A stretch of 64,000 nt of DNA, taken from positions 3,522,501 through 3,586,500 of the forward strand of contig NZ_CP135921.1 in NCBI RefSeq assembly GCF_032397745.1, in the 5' to 3' direction. Positions 54,382 through 63,080 of this stretch are shown one piece after another (positions within the stretch are counted from its first letter, which is position 1; every line of letters starts with the position of its first letter). The notes below the pieces were generated by a model. That model searched no databases, had not been told where the DNA came from, and saw only the letters and a program-made list of their open reading frames with translations. The stretch is from Bradyrhizobium prioriisuperbiae. Lineage in GTDB: Bacteria; Pseudomonadota; Alphaproteobacteria; Rhizobiales; Xanthobacteraceae. The translations under genes were made by a program, and so were the position numbers.

Positions 54382-55251
54382 TTGTACTATATCGACCTCC
54401 TTGTGACCGGCATCATCAATGGATGCATGTATGCCCTCATGGCCATGGGTCTTACGATGGTCTACGGGCTTCTCCGAATTCTGCACATCGCGCACGCTGC
54501 GATATTTACGTTGGGTGCATTCATTGGAATCGTTGTCGCCAATGCCACGGGTTCCCTCTGGCTTGCGTTTCCGGCTGCCATTCTGCTGAGCGTGCTTGTC
54601 GGTATTCTGATCTACAGGCTCATCTATCAGCCTCTTCTGAAGCATCCCCCCTTCGTCGCACTTATCGCGTCGCTGGGCGTGCTCCTGATCATGGAAGATG
54701 GTTTCCGCATTGCGTTTGGTGAAAACGGTATCCCTTTTCGCTACAACCCGTACTCGCTCGCAACAAAGAATATCTTCGGAATTGTTCTCAACGAGACGCA
54801 GATAGCGCTCGTTCTTACGACGGCCGTTCTCCTGGGGCTTTTGTACATCTTTCTTGAAAGAACCCGGATCGGCATCGCCTGGCGCGCCACCGAAGCGAAT
54901 CCGCGGATGGCCACAAGCTTCGGCGTGAACGTCCTCACTGTGCGCTACACGAATTTCGCAATTGGCTCTGCGATCGCGGGCATCGCGGGCGTGCTGGTCG
55001 CACTGCTGAACAATTTCGTCGAGCCATCCTTTGGCGCGGTGGTCAGCTACAAGGCTTTGGCCATCATCGTGCTTGGTGGGCTCGGAAGCACACGAGGCGC
55101 GCTCATCGCGAGCCTGTTGCTGGGCGTCGCAGAATCATTCGGCACCGTCGCTGTCGGCGACTATCTGGATCGAGATGCGATCGCTGCAATCGTGCTGATT
55201 GTCATTCTCATGATCCGCCCGCAGGGCCTTGGCGTAAAGGGCGGCGCATGA
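54382..55251 (+). CDS. livH: Liv-type ABC permease, LivH
   Basis: A 289-residue inner-membrane permease with about eight membrane segments: YYIDLLVTGIINGCMYALMAMGLTMVYGLLRILHIAHAAIFTLGAF and the conserved cytoplasmic loop RAMEANPRMATSFGVNV-type (here RATEANPRMATSFGVNV). I prefer the TTG at 54382 after GAGG because family members start there; a TTG at 54301 after GGAGG would add 27 hydrophilic residues. It overlaps the LivM gene by 4 bases. Confidence 0.9.
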   Translation: MYYIDLLVTGIINGCMYALMAMGLTMVYGLLRILHIAHAAIFTLGAFIGIVVANATGSLWLAFPAAILLSVLVGILIYRLIYQPLLKHPPFVALIASLGVLLIMEDGFRIAFGENGIPFRYNPYSLATKNIFGIVLNETQIALVLTTAVLLGLLYIFLERTRIGIAWRATEANPRMATSFGVNVLTVRYTNFAIGSAIAGIAGVLVALLNNFVEPSFGAVVSYKALAIIVLGGLGSTRGALIASLLLGVAESFGTVAVGDYLDRDAIAAIVLIVILMIRPQGLGVKGGA

Positions 55252-56099
55252 GCAGCTATATCGTAGGTTTGGTGACAATCGCAGGCATCAACATCATCCT
55301 CGCTTTGAGCCTCAACATCATTACCGGCTTCTGCGGCCAGGTGAGCCTCGGCCATGCAGCGTTCTACGGGATTGGCGCGTATGCCACGGCGCTGCTTCTC
55401 CTCGCTGGTGTTCCGCTTCTTTTCGCGTTGCTGTTGAGCGCGATCATTGCGGGGACGGTCGGCGTTGCAGTCGGCCTTGCCTCGCTACGCGTAAAAGACG
55501 ACTTTCTGGCCATCACGACGATGGCTGTCGGCTTCCTCTTTCTTGGTGTTGTGCGCAAGCTGTCGGTCGTTGGCGGGGAACTTGGACTTTCCGGCATCCC
55601 CGCATCCGGATTCGGCGAGGGCGGCGACGCGGTCCTTGTTCTCGCAACCGCGGCCCTAACGGCCGCCTTCAGCTTTTATCTCGGCCGCAATTGGACCGGC
55701 TTCGCATTTCAGGCCGTTGCTTCGGACGATGATGCGGCTCGCGCGATCGGCATCAATGTCGGACGGTACAAGCTTGTCGCCTTCGGCATCGGGACCGCCC
55801 TGGCCGGGTTCGCCGGCGGCTTGTACACCAATTTTGTCCGCTTCATTGTGCCCGATACGTTTGGGTTTGGCGTCTCGGTGCTTGCTCTTTGCATGGTTGT
55901 AGTCGGCGGTATCGGATCAACCTTTGGAGTCATTTGTGGAGCAATCCTTCTCACACTGTTCCCGGAAATCTTCCGGTTCGCGGGCGATTACCGGCTTCTG
56001 CTTTACGGGGTGCTTCTGATTGTCGTTATGATGTTCGGTCCGAGTGGATTGTCCGGCCTTGCCACATCATTGTTTCGCTTGCGCGGTGCCCGGACATGA
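55248..56099 (+). CDS. livM: Liv-type ABC permease, LivM
   Basis: A 283-residue permease with about nine membrane segments: NIILALSLNIITGFCGQVSLGHAAFYGIGAYATALLL and the loop SDDDAARAIGINVGRYKLVAFGIGTALAGFAGGLY. It is coupled to LivH and LivG by 4-base ATGA overlaps, so the importer is translated as a unit. Confidence 0.92.
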   Translation: MSSYIVGLVTIAGINIILALSLNIITGFCGQVSLGHAAFYGIGAYATALLLLAGVPLLFALLLSAIIAGTVGVAVGLASLRVKDDFLAITTMAVGFLFLGVVRKLSVVGGELGLSGIPASGFGEGGDAVLVLATAALTAAFSFYLGRNWTGFAFQAVASDDDAARAIGINVGRYKLVAFGIGTALAGFAGGLYTNFVRFIVPDTFGFGVSVLALCMVVVGGIGSTFGVICGAILLTLFPEIFRFAGDYRLLLYGVLLIVVMMFGPSGLSGLATSLFRLRGART

Positions 56100-56854
56100 G
56101 CCTCTTGCAAGCAACCGACCTCCGGATCGCGTTCGGTGGCATCAACGCCGTGGACGGCGCGAGCCTTTCGGTCGAAAAGGGCGAGCTGCTTGGACTGATC
56201 GGCCCCAACGGTGCCGGAAAAACCACATTCATCAATCTGCTCACGGGCGTCTTGCGTCCCCAGCGAGGTTGCATACGGCTGCGAGGATTAGACATCACCG
56301 GTCTCCCGACCGACCAGCGGGTACGCGCAGGCTTGGTGCGCACACACCAGATCGTTCGCCCGTTCGCGCGATTAAGCGTCATTGAGAATGTCACGCTCGC
56401 GGCCGGGAAGCGGCGCACCGCTTCAGCTTTGAGGTCCCTGTTTGAGTTCCGCAGAGAACACGAACTCAAGATTGCCCTGGCGATACTTGACCGTCTCGGT
56501 CTTGCCGACGTACGCGATCGCAATCCCACCGAGCTGCCGCTCGGACAATTGAAGCGTCTCGAGGTTGCGCGCGCTCTGGCGCTGGATCCTGAGATCATTT
56601 TTCTCGACGAGCCTTTGGCTGGCCTGAACCAGCGCGAAGCTTCGGCCCTGGCCCGCACCATCGTCGAACTCAACAAAGGCGGCCTTACCATCGTCCTGGT
56701 CGAGCACAACCTTGCCGAAATCCTGCGGATTTCGAGCCGCCTCGCGGTTCTCAACCGGGGAAGCATCCTCGCTGAGGGACCGAGCGACGTCGTGATCAAT
56801 CTGCCGGAAGTGAGAGACGCCTATATCGGGGAAACAAGGGACGTGCATGCTTGA
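56096..56854 (+). CDS. livG: Liv-type ABC ATP-binding protein, LivG
   Basis: A 252-residue ATPase: Walker A GPNGAGKTTF, the LivG-type signature PLGQLKRLEVARAL (not the usual LSGGQ), Walker B IIFLDEPLAGLNQREA, and the H-loop VEHN. It starts at an ATG overlapping the LivM stop codon. It powers the importer with LivF. Confidence 0.93.
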   Translation: MSLLQATDLRIAFGGINAVDGASLSVEKGELLGLIGPNGAGKTTFINLLTGVLRPQRGCIRLRGLDITGLPTDQRVRAGLVRTHQIVRPFARLSVIENVTLAAGKRRTASALRSLFEFRREHELKIALAILDRLGLADVRDRNPTELPLGQLKRLEVARALALDPEIIFLDEPLAGLNQREASALARTIVELNKGGLTIVLVEHNLAEILRISSRLAVLNRGSILAEGPSDVVINLPEVRDAYIGETRDVHA

Positions 56855-57566
56855 GCTTACGAATGTCTCGTGCGGTTACGGCCGAATTCGCGCCGTCGAG
56901 GGCTTTTCCCTGAAAATGGAAGAGGGAAAGCTGACGGCACTCCTTGGCCCAAACGGCGCTGGCAAGACCTCCCTTATCATGGCGATCATGGGTCACGTCA
57001 CTGTTCAGGCAGGCCAGATAAGCTGGATGGGCGAGGATCTCGTACGACTGCCGGCTGTCAAGCGCGCTCGCCTCGGCATCACAATCGTTCCTGAGGGCCG
57101 ATTGCTCTTTCGCGACCTGACCGTTCGCGAGAATCTTGTTGTCGGCGGCTATTCCTATCCGACGTCGCTCGAAAAGCAGACGATGGATGAGGTGTTCGAA
57201 CTTTTTCCGCGACTGGCGGAACGGCGCAACCAAAAGTCCGGCCTGATGTCCGGAGGCGAACAGCAAATGCTGGCTATTGGACGCGCCTTGATGGCCCACC
57301 CCAAGTTACTCATGGTCGACGAGTTGTCCCTGGGTCTCATGCCGAAGAATGTCGAGATATGTCTCGAAGCGTTACTCAAGCTTCGCGCGAAAGGCATCAC
57401 CATTCTGCTCGTTGAACAAAATACGGGGCGCGCGCTTGACGTCGCGGATGATGTTTGCGTCCTTGCGTCGGGCAGGACCGTGTACTCCGGTTCGCCCGCC
57501 GAACTCAAAAGCGATTCCAGCATTTTCGACACGTATCTTGGCGTTTCTGATGCGCACCACGCCTGA
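56847..57566 (+). CDS. livF: Liv-type ABC ATP-binding protein, LivF
   Basis: A 239-residue ATPase: Walker A GPNGAGKTSL, signature MSGGEQQMLAIGRAL, Walker B LLMVDELSLGLMP, and VEQN for the switch region, as in LivF proteins. It overlaps livG by 8 bases. It ends 47 bases before the second DUF917 gene. Confidence 0.93.
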   Translation: MLELTNVSCGYGRIRAVEGFSLKMEEGKLTALLGPNGAGKTSLIMAIMGHVTVQAGQISWMGEDLVRLPAVKRARLGITIVPEGRLLFRDLTVRENLVVGGYSYPTSLEKQTMDEVFELFPRLAERRNQKSGLMSGGEQQMLAIGRALMAHPKLLMVDELSLGLMPKNVEICLEALLKLRAKGITILLVEQNTGRALDVADDVCVLASGRTVYSGSPAELKSDSSIFDTYLGVSDAHHA

Positions 57567-57613
57567 TCTGTGCCCCCAGAGTCACACCCGCCAATCCCGT
57601 TCGGAGAAAGACC

Positions 57614-58687
57614 ATGAAGCGAAAGCTAAGCGAGACCGACCTCCAGCCGGCCTTGATCTCCGGACTTTTCCTGTCAGCGGGCGGCAGCGGTGTCGATAGC
57701 ATGCTTGAACGCCACGACCTGGCTGGCCAGCTCGCGCTCGGCCTCGCGGAGGTCGAACTGGTATCACTCGATGAGCTCGCGGATGACGCGATCATCATTA
57801 CGTCGACCTCCGTGGGAGCCCCCGGCTACGCTGAACCAAGACTGGCTTTGCGGGATTACGCCGAAGCCGCAAATCGGCTGGCCGCCGAAATCGGCATAAA
57901 GCCCGCCGGGGTTATCTGTGGCCACGTGCCCGGTATCAACGCGTGGCTCGTGGCGGCAACTTTGGGAATACCCTACGTGGATGCTGCGGCAAACGGGCGC
58001 GGTCATCCCACTGTCGAGATGGGCGGCATGGGCCTCGCCTCGCGTCCCGATATTCCGATCATTCAGGTCTGTTCGAGTGGCGGCCAGACGAACGGCAGTC
58101 CGATCAATGTCGTCGCGAAAGGCGACATCCTGTCGACCTCCGGCCTGATGCGACAGGCCTCGATACTGAACGGGGGCCTCATCGCGGCAGCGCGCGGGCC
58201 GATGACGGCATCGTTCGTGCGCGCCAATGGCGCTGCAGGCGCGATTACGTTTCAGATCGAGCTTGGTCATGCCATGCTGTCCGCAAAGGGAGCCGGTCGC
58301 GTCCAGAAGACCGTCGACTTCGTCAAAGGCGAACTTCTGGCCGCAGGCAAAGTTGTCTCAAATGACGTCAGCTATGACGCCGGCTTCGATGTCGGACGCG
58401 TGGTGGTTCGCCAAGGTGCGAGCGATATAACACTGGGCGTGTACAACGAGTTCATGTTCGCGGATCGCGACGGACAACGAGTTGCGACATTTCCGGACCA
58501 TGTCGGCTCGCTGGATTTGCGTACCGGCGACCCCATTGCAATTTCGAGGATGACCGTCGGCCGCGAAGTCGCAATCATAAGCGCGCATCGATCCAACTTG
58601 CCTGTCGGCAAGGGAGCGCTTGATCCGGCCGTGTTTCCGAAGGTCGAGAAAGCGCTTGGAGCAACACTTCTTGCCTATCTGCAATGA
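57614..58687 (+). CDS. DUF917 protein (S-methyl-thiohydantoin desulfurase-type domain), paralog B
   Basis: A 357-residue DUF917 protein: DLQPALISGLFLSAGGSGVDSM, TSTSVGAPGYAEPRLALR, ICGHVPGINAWLVAATLGIPYVDAAANGRGHPTVEMGGMGLASRP, and TASFVRANGAAGAITFQIELGHAM. The core motifs align with paralog A at 48100-49230, but local sequence differs, so it is an old duplication. It follows the importer genes and precedes the N-carbamoyl-amino-acid hydrolase gene, giving the same partner set as in the left arm. The chemical role is by family name and context. Confidence 0.86.
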   Translation: MKRKLSETDLQPALISGLFLSAGGSGVDSMLERHDLAGQLALGLAEVELVSLDELADDAIIITSTSVGAPGYAEPRLALRDYAEAANRLAAEIGIKPAGVICGHVPGINAWLVAATLGIPYVDAAANGRGHPTVEMGGMGLASRPDIPIIQVCSSGGQTNGSPINVVAKGDILSTSGLMRQASILNGGLIAAARGPMTASFVRANGAAGAITFQIELGHAMLSAKGAGRVQKTVDFVKGELLAAGKVVSNDVSYDAGFDVGRVVVRQGASDITLGVYNEFMFADRDGQRVATFPDHVGSLDLRTGDPIAISRMTVGREVAIISAHRSNLPVGKGALDPAVFPKVEKALGATLLAYLQ

Positions 58688-58788
58688 ACCTTGATCGCGT
58701 GGTGGCTTCAGGGAACCACGCGGTAACGCATCGCGGGTCTGGCATCTCCTTGAAGCAGGCTGGCTCTTAGAATCGTGGTGAAACGCTC

Positions 58789-60075
58789 GTGAGTGCTTCT
58801 ACGAATATTCGCGTCGACGGTGAGCGCCTCTGGAGCGACGTGATGGCTTTCGCCGCATTGACGGACCCAGACAAGCCCTACACACGGCGCTGCTTCACAT
58901 CGCGGTTTCTCGAAGGGCGCGCGTGGCTTGTCCGCCGTTTCGAAGCGGCTGGCCTTTCAACACACGTCGACGAAGGCGGCAACTTGATCGGGCGCCTTGA
59001 GGGGAGGGACCCTGGCGCTGGCACCATTCTTATAGGATCGCATAGCGATACCGTTCCCTCCGGCGGGCGGTTTGACGGAATCGCCGGTATCCTTACCGGC
59101 CTTGAAGTCGTCCGCGTGCTTCGGGAGCACGGGATGCGACCGCGCAGCTCGATTGAGCTGGTGGATTTTCTCAGTGAGGAGCCAAGCGAGTACGGCGTCT
59201 CTTGCGTTGGAAGCCGCGCGATGGTCCGACAACTGCAACCATCCATGCTGGCTCTCAAAGAGCCTGGCGGCGAAGCGCTTGGTGATGCCATTCTGCGGAT
59301 GGGCGGCGACACCCGCAAACTCGACACCCCAAGCCGCCGGGACATCAGGGCATTTCTCGAACTTCACATTGAACAGGGGAAGGTACTTGAAGCCACCCAT
59401 ACGGATTTGGGGATCATCACCTCGATCGTGGGTATTGTTCGGCTAGAGGTGATCTTTTCAGGAGACGCCGACCATGCCGGCACCACCCCGGTTGGTCTGC
59501 GGCGAGACACACTAGTTGCTGCCGCTGCAACGATCACTGCGGTTCGAAGCGAAGCCGAAGGACGGACAGGAAGTCCTTACTTCATTGCAACGACAGGCGT
59601 CATCCAGTGTGAGCCGAATGCGGCGAACGTGGTGCCGTCACGAGTACGCATCGTGATCGAGGCCAGGAGCGAAGAACCAGGTCCGTTGGCAGACTTTGTG
59701 AAAGCCATCGATCTCGCCAGCCAAAAGGCCGCCCTTGCTGCCAATGTCAGGCGCGACCAGTTTTTCAAACTATCGGAATCCAGGCCTGCGGCATGCGACA
59801 AGCGGCTGCGCGGCCATCTCGTGGATGCAGCTACAGATCTTGGTCTTTCGACCCTAACGATGGCAAGCGGGGCCGGCCATGACGCAGCGTTTCTTGCACA
59901 CATCGCTCCGGTCGCCATGATCTTCGTGCCCAGCCGTGGCGGCAGGAGCCACTGTCCGGAAGAATGGACCGGTCAAGGTCAGTTAGAGGCTGGGTGCGCC
60001 GCGCTGTACCAGACGGTTTGCCGCGTCGACGCGGACGAGAACATTGCTTTGGACATAACCAACCCTCAAACGTGA
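58789..60075 (+). CDS. N-carbamoyl-L-amino acid hydrolase / allantoate amidohydrolase family
   Basis: A 428-residue M20 enzyme that cleaves ureido compounds (N-carbamoyl amino acids, allantoate, beta-ureido acids): GSHSDTVPSGGRFDG, SEEPSEYGVSCVGSRAMV, AFLELHIEQGKVLE, PNAANVVPSRV, SGAGHDAAFL and GRSHCPEEW. All metal and substrate motifs are complete. The start is a GTG at 58789. It would release ammonia and CO2 from an N-carbamoyl amino acid such as the product of the hydantoinase-like enzyme in the left arm. Confidence 0.9.
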   Translation: MSASTNIRVDGERLWSDVMAFAALTDPDKPYTRRCFTSRFLEGRAWLVRRFEAAGLSTHVDEGGNLIGRLEGRDPGAGTILIGSHSDTVPSGGRFDGIAGILTGLEVVRVLREHGMRPRSSIELVDFLSEEPSEYGVSCVGSRAMVRQLQPSMLALKEPGGEALGDAILRMGGDTRKLDTPSRRDIRAFLELHIEQGKVLEATHTDLGIITSIVGIVRLEVIFSGDADHAGTTPVGLRRDTLVAAAATITAVRSEAEGRTGSPYFIATTGVIQCEPNAANVVPSRVRIVIEARSEEPGPLADFVKAIDLASQKAALAANVRRDQFFKLSESRPAACDKRLRGHLVDAATDLGLSTLTMASGAGHDAAFLAHIAPVAMIFVPSRGGRSHCPEEWTGQGQLEAGCAALYQTVCRVDADENIALDITNPQT

Positions 60076-60089
60076 CGAACAGGTGGCCG

Positions 60090-61724
60090 ATGGGTTCGAA
60101 CAGACGCATGCCTATAACTGCGATGCGCGGCACTGAGCTGCGATGCAAAGGCTGGCGGCAGGAGACCATCCTGCGTCTCCTCGAGAATAATCTTGAGAAT
60201 GCCGAAAACCCGGCGGACCTCGTTATTTATATGTCATGGGCAAAAGCAGCGCGCGATTGGGAGAGCTTTGATAGAGCCGTCTCGGCCCTTATGCGGCTCG
60301 AGGAAGACCAGACTCTGGTTATGCAATCGGGCAAGCCGGCCGGTGTGTTTCCGTCGCAGGGGACGACGCCTCTCGTCCTCATGGCGAACGGAAACGTGGT
60401 TGGAGCTTGGGCCGGCGACGATGATTTTCGCGCTCTGGAAGCTAAGGGCCTCACAGTTATGCCGGGAATGACGGCGGCTGCCTGGCAATACATCGGAAGC
60501 CAGGGAATTCTCCAAGGTACCTTTGAGACGTTCAGCGCAGTTGCGCGGCGTCATTTCGGCGGAACCCTGGCGGGCCGACTGATAGTAACCGGTGGATGCG
60601 GCGGCATGAGCGGCGCGCAGCCTTTGGCGGGCAAGCTCGCCGGAGCTGCGATTGTCGTGGTCGAGGCTGATCCGGAACGTATCAATCGTCGCGTTGCAAC
60701 AGGCTACTGCGAGCGGATCTCATACAACCTTGACGAGGCGCTCGAATGGGCAAATCAGGCGCGGGGTTCGCAGCAGGGCATCTCCATTGGCCTTGTCGGA
60801 AACGTCGCAACCGTGCTCACTGACCTGATTGCAAGGGGCGTAACGCCAGATATCGTTACCGATCAGACCATCTGCGATCCGGTTCGTGGATATATTCCTG
60901 AAGGTCTAAGCGTCGTTGAAGCCCAGGCGCTACGTGAAGCCGCCCCGCACGACCTTAAGCAGAAGTCGCTGCTCACGATCGCTAAGCATGTCAAAGCCAT
61001 GCTCACGCTCAAGGGCAGGGGCTCGATTGTGTTCGAATATGGAAATAATCTGCGCAAGCATGCGCTTGAAGCCGGTGTCTCGGACGCCTTCCAGTTCGGC
61101 TCGTTCATTGAGCTCTATATCAGACCGCTTTTTTGCGAAGGCATCGGACCCTTTCGATGGGTTGCGGCTTCGGGTGATCCTTCGGACATTCGTCTCATCG
61201 ATGATCTGGCCCTGGACCTTTTCCCGGCGGATCATCGGCTCTGCGGCTGGATCAGGACTGCTCGTGACCATGTCCAGTTCACAGGCTTGCCGGCGCGCAT
61301 CGGCTGGTTGGGACATGGCGAACGCAAGCGGCTCGCTTTGGCCGTAAATGAGTTAGTCAAGCGTGGAGCTTTGAAAGCTCCTGTCGCTTTTACGCGTGAT
61401 CACCTGGATTCGGGCTCGGCATCCTTGCCGCATCGGGAAACCGAAAATATGGCCGACGGGTCAGACGCTATTTCCGATTGGCCGCTGCTGAACGCGCTGC
61501 TCAACTGTGCATCGGGCGCGGATCTCGTTGCCGTACATGGCCTTGGCAACTGGGGACAATCCGCCGGAGTCACGACAATCGCGACAGGCACCGAAGATGC
61601 TTCGGCGCGACTATCTCGAGTCATGGACAACGATACCGCCATTGGAATCATAAGACACGCGGATGCTGGGTATGAGGTTGCGGCCGAAAGCGCACTGCGC
61701 AACGGCCTCGACCGCGCTTCCTGA
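60090..61724 (+). CDS. urocanate hydratase paralog B
   Basis: A 544-residue urocanase-family protein with the same landmarks as paralog A: ELRCKGWRQETILRLLENNLENAE, MTAAAWQYIGSQGILQGTF, VTGGCGGMSGAQPLAGKLAGAA, FEYGNNLRKHA, Cys in RPLFCEGIGPFRW, and RDHLDSGSASLPHRETENMADGSD. The Gly-rich end motif of classical urocanase is replaced by HGLGNWGQSAG. The ATG at 60090 follows a weak CAGGTGG; ATGs at 60108 and 60123 are possible. It lies 14 bases after the carbamoyl hydrolase gene. Confidence 0.88.
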   Translation: MGSNRRMPITAMRGTELRCKGWRQETILRLLENNLENAENPADLVIYMSWAKAARDWESFDRAVSALMRLEEDQTLVMQSGKPAGVFPSQGTTPLVLMANGNVVGAWAGDDDFRALEAKGLTVMPGMTAAAWQYIGSQGILQGTFETFSAVARRHFGGTLAGRLIVTGGCGGMSGAQPLAGKLAGAAIVVVEADPERINRRVATGYCERISYNLDEALEWANQARGSQQGISIGLVGNVATVLTDLIARGVTPDIVTDQTICDPVRGYIPEGLSVVEAQALREAAPHDLKQKSLLTIAKHVKAMLTLKGRGSIVFEYGNNLRKHALEAGVSDAFQFGSFIELYIRPLFCEGIGPFRWVAASGDPSDIRLIDDLALDLFPADHRLCGWIRTARDHVQFTGLPARIGWLGHGERKRLALAVNELVKRGALKAPVAFTRDHLDSGSASLPHRETENMADGSDAISDWPLLNALLNCASGADLVAVHGLGNWGQSAGVTTIATGTEDASARLSRVMDNDTAIGIIRHADAGYEVAAESALRNGLDRAS

Positions 61725-61782
61725 CAATCATCCAATCCCATTCACGTTTTATGAATATCTCGCTTAGCGAGGGGGCGTTACC

Positions 61783-62643
61783 GTGCTCGATCTTACAACA
61801 GGTTCACTGACGGTAGTTGCGCTCTTCTGCTTTGCGGCGAACTCGATCTTGTGCCGCTTGGCACTCGCGCCCAACCTAATTGACGCATCCAGCTTTGCCA
61901 CAGTCCGCGTTACGGCGGCTGCGGCGATCTTAACGATGCTGGTCGTTCTCAGTCAGCGGCGACTGCCACGCTTCAATACTCATTGCATCTCATCGATTGT
62001 CTCACTCTTCGCGTACATCATCTTTTTCTCGCTTGCCTACACTCGGATAAGTACCGGCGTCGGAGCGCTCGTCCTTTTCGGCTCTGTTCAGGTCACCATG
62101 ATTGGATTTGCCCTATGGCAAGGCGAGCGACTTCCAACAACGTCCTGGGTCGCGTTTGGCGTTGCTATCATAGGGTTGGCATATCTTGTCTCACCCGGAA
62201 TGTCGGCGCCCGAGCCGATAGGCGCCATTTTTATGATCTTGTCGGGGACGGCTTGGGCGCTCTTCTCTCTCTCGGGCAGGAGTAAGGTTGATCCAATCGA
62301 TTCAAATGCCGTAAGCTTTATCGGTTGCGTACCGCTCGCGCTCATCGCTAACGCAGTCTTTTCGAAGGACTTCTCCATTACGACTGAAGGCTTTTTGCTC
62401 GCCGTTGCATCTGGAGCGATCGCGTCGGGGTTGGGCTATGCGGTTTGGTACGCCGCATTGCGAAAACTTACCATCACTCATGCCTCCACCGTCCAGCTTT
62501 TGGTACCCGCGCTCGCAGCCTTTGGTGGAGCTGTTCTCTTATCAGAGCCCATCACCTTTCGTTTACTCTTGGCCTCAGGCGCTCTCTTAGGGAGTGTGGC
62601 AGTTATCATTTTGAAGCGCAGTCGGACGGCTACTTCGCATTAG
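61783..62643 (+). CDS. EamA family transporter (DMT superfamily)
   Basis: A 286-residue membrane protein with about ten membrane segments in two EamA repeats: LFCFAANSILCRLALAPNLIDASSFATVRVTAAAAIL in the first, GFLLAVASGAIASGLGYAVWYAALRKLTITHASTVQLLVPALAAFGGAVLLSEPI in the second. It has a GTG start at 61783. It could export a pathway product such as an amino acid or a sulfur by-product. It is the last gene of the right arm. Confidence 0.88.
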   Translation: MLDLTTGSLTVVALFCFAANSILCRLALAPNLIDASSFATVRVTAAAAILTMLVVLSQRRLPRFNTHCISSIVSLFAYIIFFSLAYTRISTGVGALVLFGSVQVTMIGFALWQGERLPTTSWVAFGVAIIGLAYLVSPGMSAPEPIGAIFMILSGTAWALFSLSGRSKVDPIDSNAVSFIGCVPLALIANAVFSKDFSITTEGFLLAVASGAIASGLGYAVWYAALRKLTITHASTVQLLVPALAAFGGAVLLSEPITFRLLLASGALLGSVAVIILKRSRTATSH

Positions 62644-63080
62644 CCCGTAACATTCTTCCACTGCGTGAGGCGCGGCCTTAAGGCATCAGACACCTGATCT
62701 ACATTCCCGGCAGATCGGCCCTTATGAGACTTTCGCTTATAGAGTACGTCCGAGACGTAAGTCGATCTCGAAGCGGTCAAGAGACGCGCGGTCCTGATTG
62801 ATTCAAGGTACTTGCCGATATCAAATGGGCCATGTTGTCGATGATACGATGATACAGAATCGCACCTCGAACCTGGATTTCGATTTTTACAAATACGGGA
62901 TCTGGAAGGACGGGCGATCGGCCCAAAGCTCGGGATGTGCCATGGTTTAGGTGCCGCCGGCCTCCATCATAACTATGCCGGTGACGAGAAATCTGCGTCC
63001 ATCGCCCGTGGAGTTCGTCGCGTGGATCCGCTGTCTATGAGACGGATTCTCCCTGGTTCGTTTGGGCCGATCGCAGCCGA
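62644..63080. other. intergenic stretch, no gene recognised
   Basis: About 440 bases between the EamA gene and the right-edge genes. No repeat, tRNA or supported open frame was found, apart from the frame-shifted tail of the membrane protein gene. Confidence 0.45.

Noticed and set aside
58690..58725. Weak hairpin after the second DUF917 gene
   Set aside because: Short arms and no T run; transcription probably continues to the next gene.
49244..61724. Calling the cluster a normal hut (histidine utilisation) operon
   Set aside because: No HutH, HutI, HutG or HutC genes are present, and both urocanases have changed end motifs.
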